Below, in pieces: positions 61,163 to 64,000 of a DNA stretch of 64,000 bases. Under the pieces are notes generated by a model. That model had not been told where the DNA came from. It ran no database searches and was given only the letters and a program-made list of their open reading frames with translations. The first letter of the stretch is position 1, and each line of letters starts with the position of its first letter. This stretch comes from Streptomyces sp. BK208. Lineage in GTDB: Bacteria; Actinomycetota; Actinomycetes; Streptomycetales; Streptomycetaceae. Position numbers and translations under genes: made by a program. The stretch is from contig NZ_SOAV01000008.1 in the NCBI RefSeq assembly GCF_004364245.1, positions 124,001 through 188,000 on the forward strand, read 5' to 3'.

Positions 61163-62959
61163 CTACTTGGCGTAGATCGCCTCGATCTCGTCCGCGTAGT
61201 CCTTCGCCACGATGTTCCGCTTCAGCTTCAGCGAAGGCGTCAAGTGCCCCGAGTCCTCGGTGAACTGCGCCCCGAGCACCCGGAACTTCCGCACCGACTC
61301 CGCCTTCGACACCGCCGCGTTCCCGTCGTCGACCGCGTCCTGGATCGCCGCGAGCAGATCCGCGTCGTCCCGCAGCGACACCGCGCTCGAACCGGCCGGT
61401 TTCCCGTGCTCCTCGCACCAGCGGCCCAGGAACTCCTCGTCGAGGGTGACCAGCGCGCCCACGAAGGGCCGCCCGTCGCCGACCACCATGCACTCGGCGA
61501 CCAGCGCGTGCGCCCGGATGCGGTCCTCTATGACGGCCGGGGCGACGTTCTTGCCGCCGGCCGTGACGATGATCTCCTTCTTGCGGCCCGTGATCCGCAG
61601 GTAGCCGTCCTCGTCGAGGGTGCCGATGTCGCCGGTGTGGAACCAGCCGTCGGCCAGCGCCTGAGCGGTCGCGGCCGGGTTGTTCCAGTACTCCTTGAAC
61701 AGGTGCTCGCCGTGCAGCAGCACCTCGCCGTCGTCCGCGATGCGCACCACGGAGCCGGGCAGCGGCTGGCCGACCGTGCCGATCTTCTGCCGGTCCCAGG
61801 GGTTGAAGGCGGTGGCCGCGCAGGACTCGGTCAGGCCGTAGCCCTCCAGGACCGTGAAGCCGATGCCGCGGAAGAAGTGGCCGAGCCGCTCGCCGAGCGG
61901 GGCGCCGCCGGAGATCGCGTACTCGCCGCGGCCGCCGAGGACCGTACGGAGCTTGCTGTAGACGAGCTTGTCGAAGACCTTGTGCTTGATCTTCAGGCCG
62001 ACGGCCGGGCCCGACGGGGTGTCCAGCGCCTTGCTGTACGCGATGGCGGTGTCGGCGGCCTTGTCGAAGATCTTGCCCTTGCCGTCGGCCTGCGCCTTGG
62101 CCCGCGCCGAGTTGTAGACCTTCTCGAAGACGCGCGGCACGCCCAGGATCAGCGTGGGCCGGAACGCGGCCAGCTCGTCGGTGAGGTTCTTGATGTCGGG
62201 GACGTTGCCCAGCTTGATCGGCGCGATCATCGGCGCGACCTGGACCAGCCGCCCGAAGACGTGGGCGAGCGGGAGGAAGAGCAGGACCGAACACTCACCG
62301 GTGCGGAAGAGCGGACGCAGCCGCTCGACGACGTTGCCGCACTCGGCGAAGAAGCTGCGGTGGGTGAGCACGCAGCCCTTGGGGCGGCCGGTGGTGCCGG
62401 AGGTGTAGACGATGGTGGCGGGGTCGTCCGCCTTCGCGATCGAGCCGCGCTCCTCGACGGCCCGGTCGGTGACGTCCTGCCCGAGGCGCCCCAGCTCCTC
62501 CACCGCCCCGGCGTCGATCTGCCAGAGGTTCTTGAGGGCCGGCAGCTGCTCGCGCACCGACTCCACGGCCGCGGCGTGCCCGGCCGACTCCACGACGCAC
62601 GCCGTGGCCCCCGAGTCGCTGAGGATCCACTGCACCTGCTCGGCGGAGCTGGTCTCGTACACCGGCACGGTGATCGCGCCGGCGCTCCAGATCGCGAAGT
62701 CCAGCAGCGTCCACTCGTACCGGGTACGGGACATCAGGCCGACCCGGTCGCCCGGCTGGACGCCGGAGGCGATGAGGCCCTTGGCCGCTGAGTGCACCTC
62801 GGCGAGGAAGTCGCGCGCGGTCACGTCCTGCCAGGCGCCGTCCACCTTGCGGGCGATGACGGCGACGTCAGGATGCTGCGCGGCGTTCCTCCTGACGATG
62901 TCGGTCAGGTTTCCGTCCGTGGGGACCTCGTACAAGGCCGGAAGGCTGAACTCGCGCAA
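61163..62959 (-). CDS. Long-chain fatty-acid-CoA ligase (FadD15-like)
   Basis: A 598-residue acyl-activating enzyme that makes acyl-CoA via acyl-AMP. Motifs: P-loop TIVYTSGTTGRPKG, GYGLTESCA, the hinge DGWFHTGDIG and the lysine of the C-terminal GAQFTEDSGHLTPSLKLKRN. The N terminus MREFSLPALYEVPTDGNLTD is characteristic of the actinobacterial FadD15 group. The start codon is TTG at 62959, eight bases after GAGGAG. Convergent with pimB, as in mycobacteria. Confidence 0.93.
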   Translation of the reverse strand: MREFSLPALYEVPTDGNLTDIVRRNAAQHPDVAVIARKVDGAWQDVTARDFLAEVHSAAKGLIASGVQPGDRVGLMSRTRYEWTLLDFAIWSAGAITVPVYETSSAEQVQWILSDSGATACVVESAGHAAAVESVREQLPALKNLWQIDAGAVEELGRLGQDVTDRAVEERGSIAKADDPATIVYTSGTTGRPKGCVLTHRSFFAECGNVVERLRPLFRTGECSVLLFLPLAHVFGRLVQVAPMIAPIKLGNVPDIKNLTDELAAFRPTLILGVPRVFEKVYNSARAKAQADGKGKIFDKAADTAIAYSKALDTPSGPAVGLKIKHKVFDKLVYSKLRTVLGGRGEYAISGGAPLGERLGHFFRGIGFTVLEGYGLTESCAATAFNPWDRQKIGTVGQPLPGSVVRIADDGEVLLHGEHLFKEYWNNPAATAQALADGWFHTGDIGTLDEDGYLRITGRKKEIIVTAGGKNVAPAVIEDRIRAHALVAECMVVGDGRPFVGALVTLDEEFLGRWCEEHGKPAGSSAVSLRDDADLLAAIQDAVDDGNAAVSKAESVRKFRVLGAQFTEDSGHLTPSLKLKRNIVAKDYADEIEAIYAK

Positions 62960-63269
62960 GACTGCTGCTCCTCATAGGGCGCCGGCGCCACGACACTGTG
63001 TGATGCGACGGTGCGGTCCAAGGGTCGGGCAAGTGCTCCGGAGAACTCATGCGCGATTCACATGTTGAAATCCAGAGCACGACTGGACGGCCCGGACGTT
63101 ACCCGTCGGTATGCGTTCTCCGACAGGGGGTCCCCGCGAGATGTTCGCCGCGTCACACGGATGGGGTTTGCTTTGCGCACAGTAGTCGACGGATCAACCG
63201 ACCAGCCAGTAACCGCAGGTCCGACCGCCACTGTTCACATCAGGCACGCGCTGCTTACGCTTGATCGCC
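62960..63269. promoter_or_regulatory. Divergent region between acyl-CoA ligase and metallophosphoesterase genes, no gene seen
   Basis: A 310-base stretch with no credible gene. Slight AT enrichment around 63060 (CATGTTGAAATCCAG) could hold the ligase promoter. GTAACCGCAG (about 63210) resembles a MtrA-type GTAAC half site but has no properly spaced partner. No strong palindrome was found. Confidence 0.4.
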
Positions 63270-64000
63270 ATGGCACCCACACCGCCCCGTAACACGAGCA
63301 CACGCGTCCACGTGGTCAGCGACGTCCATGGCAACGCCCGCGACCTGGCCAGGGCCGGCGAGGGCGCCGACGCCCTGATCTGTCTCGGGGACCTGGTCCT
63401 CTTCCTCGACTACGCCGACCACTCGCGCGGCATCTTCCCCGACCTGTTCGGCGTCGCGAACGCCGACCGCATCGTGGCGCTGCGCACCGCCCGCCGCTTC
63501 GACGAGGCCCGGGACTTCGGCAGGCGGCTGTGGGCCGAGACCGGCGGGGACCCGCGCGAGCTGATCGAGCGGGCGGTGCGCAGGCAGTACGCCGAACTCT
63601 TCGCCGCCTTCCCGACTCCGACGTACGCCACCTACGGCAACGTCGACGTGCCGCCGCTGTGGCCCGAGTTCGCCGGGCCCGGCACCACCGTGCTCGACGG
63701 GGAGCGGGTGGAGATCGGCGGCCGCGTCTTCGGCTTCGTCGGCGGTGGCCTGCGGACCCCGATGAACACCCCGTACGAGATCAGCGACGAGGCGTACGCG
63801 GCGAAGATCGAGGCCGTCGGCGAGGTGGACGTGCTGTGCACCCACATCCCGCCGGACGTGCCGGAACTGCTCTACGACACGGTGGCCCGGCGCTTCGAGC
63901 GGGGCAGCCGCGCGCTGCTGGACGCCATCCGCCGCACCCGGCCCCGCTACGCCCTGTTCGGCCACGTCCACCAGCCGCTGACCCGGCGGATGCGCGTCGG
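63270..64000 (+). CDS. Metallophosphoesterase, 3' part outside window
   Basis: The first 243 residues of a calcineurin-like phosphoesterase: Asp18-x-His20 (VVSDVHGNARD), Asp41 (LGDLV), Asn124 (YGNVD), a His in CTHIPPDVPE and GHVHQPL at the end, which together supply the two-metal site. An insert (~50-115) is longer than in minimal members. Substrate unknown. ATG at 63270 is preceded by a weak purine tract. Confidence 0.87.
   Translation, partial: MAPTPPRNTSTRVHVVSDVHGNARDLARAGEGADALICLGDLVLFLDYADHSRGIFPDLFGVANADRIVALRTARRFDEARDFGRRLWAETGGDPRELIERAVRRQYAELFAAFPTPTYATYGNVDVPPLWPEFAGPGTTVLDGERVEIGGRVFGFVGGGLRTPMNTPYEISDEAYAAKIEAVGEVDVLCTHIPPDVPELLYDTVARRFERGSRALLDAIRRTRPRYALFGHVHQPLTRRMRV

Overview
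The window is GC-rich (well above 70% G+C by eye) and reads as core chromosome of a Streptomyces. GTG and other non-ATG starts are common, codon third positions are strongly G/C, SpsA-type lipobox lipoproteins are frequent, and the content matches what I recall of the S. coelicolor SCO2130-SCO2187 interval, written in reverse. There is no prophage, plasmid or biosynthetic cluster. The only mobile element I can support is a 191-bp MITE-like insertion.

Layout. 1-3.7 kb: a MarP-type membrane serine protease (partial), a secreted PGRP-fold amidase, a DUF4240 protein and a WYL regulator. 3.7-13.2 kb: central carbon metabolism on the minus strand, namely aceE (pyruvate dehydrogenase E1), a FadR/GntR regulator, the two-lipoyl E2 gene sucB, lpd (E3) and leucyl aminopeptidase pepA. 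The MITE separates aceE from the regulator, and a roughly 90-bp tandem repeat cluster separates lpd from pepA. 13.5-19.4 kb: a GH114 lipoprotein, then cobalamin nucleotide-loop genes cobS, cobT and a metallo-beta-lactamase-like/CobU fusion, interspersed with a membrane protein and a methyltransferase. 19.6-31 kb: envelope-stress genes (HtrA lipoprotein, PspA-PspAA with an adjacent NarL-type two-component system, an RND permease), a LysR/DoxX divergent pair, a methyltransferase and a DUF3043 protein. 31-37.6 kb: DUF4246 oxygenase-like protein, nadA, erpA, an anchored protein of unknown function and adenosine kinase. 37.7-48.8 kb: a cysteine desulfurase-TusA fusion, then the cytochrome bc1-aa3 genes ctaC-ctaD-ctaF and ctaE-qcrC-qcrA-qcrB, interrupted by an L,D-transpeptidase and an orphan receiver protein. 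49-64 kb: trpD, a SAM-IV riboswitch controlling a class V aminotransferase, a stand-alone Lrp ligand domain with a rhomboid protease, a NYN nuclease-like protein, two NlpC/P60 hydrolases, a zinc-protease lipoprotein, two mannosyltransferase-like glycosyltransferases (GT87 and PimB-like), a FadD15-like acyl-CoA ligase and a metallophosphoesterase (partial).

How it works together. The bc1-aa3 genes encode the actinobacterial respiratory supercomplex, with a di-haem QcrC in place of a soluble cytochrome c. The PDH/OGDH subunits feed the TCA cycle upstream of it. Sulfur and Fe-S biology recurs: erpA, the Fe-S enzyme NadA, a desulfurase-TusA fusion and the SAM-responsive aminotransferase. Wall enzymes (PGRP amidase, L,D-transpeptidase, two P60 hydrolases) and stress proteases recur as well. 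From memory, the gene order from adenosine kinase through cta/qcr, trpD, P60, PimB and FadD15 parallels Mycobacterium tuberculosis around Rv2181-Rv2215, so most of the window is an old actinobacterial backbone.

The most rewarding second looks are the SAM-IV riboswitch with a visible Shine-Dalgarno-sequestering stem, the two gene fusions, the MITE whose target duplication carries a regulator's stop codon, and the palindrome lying across the ctaE start codon.
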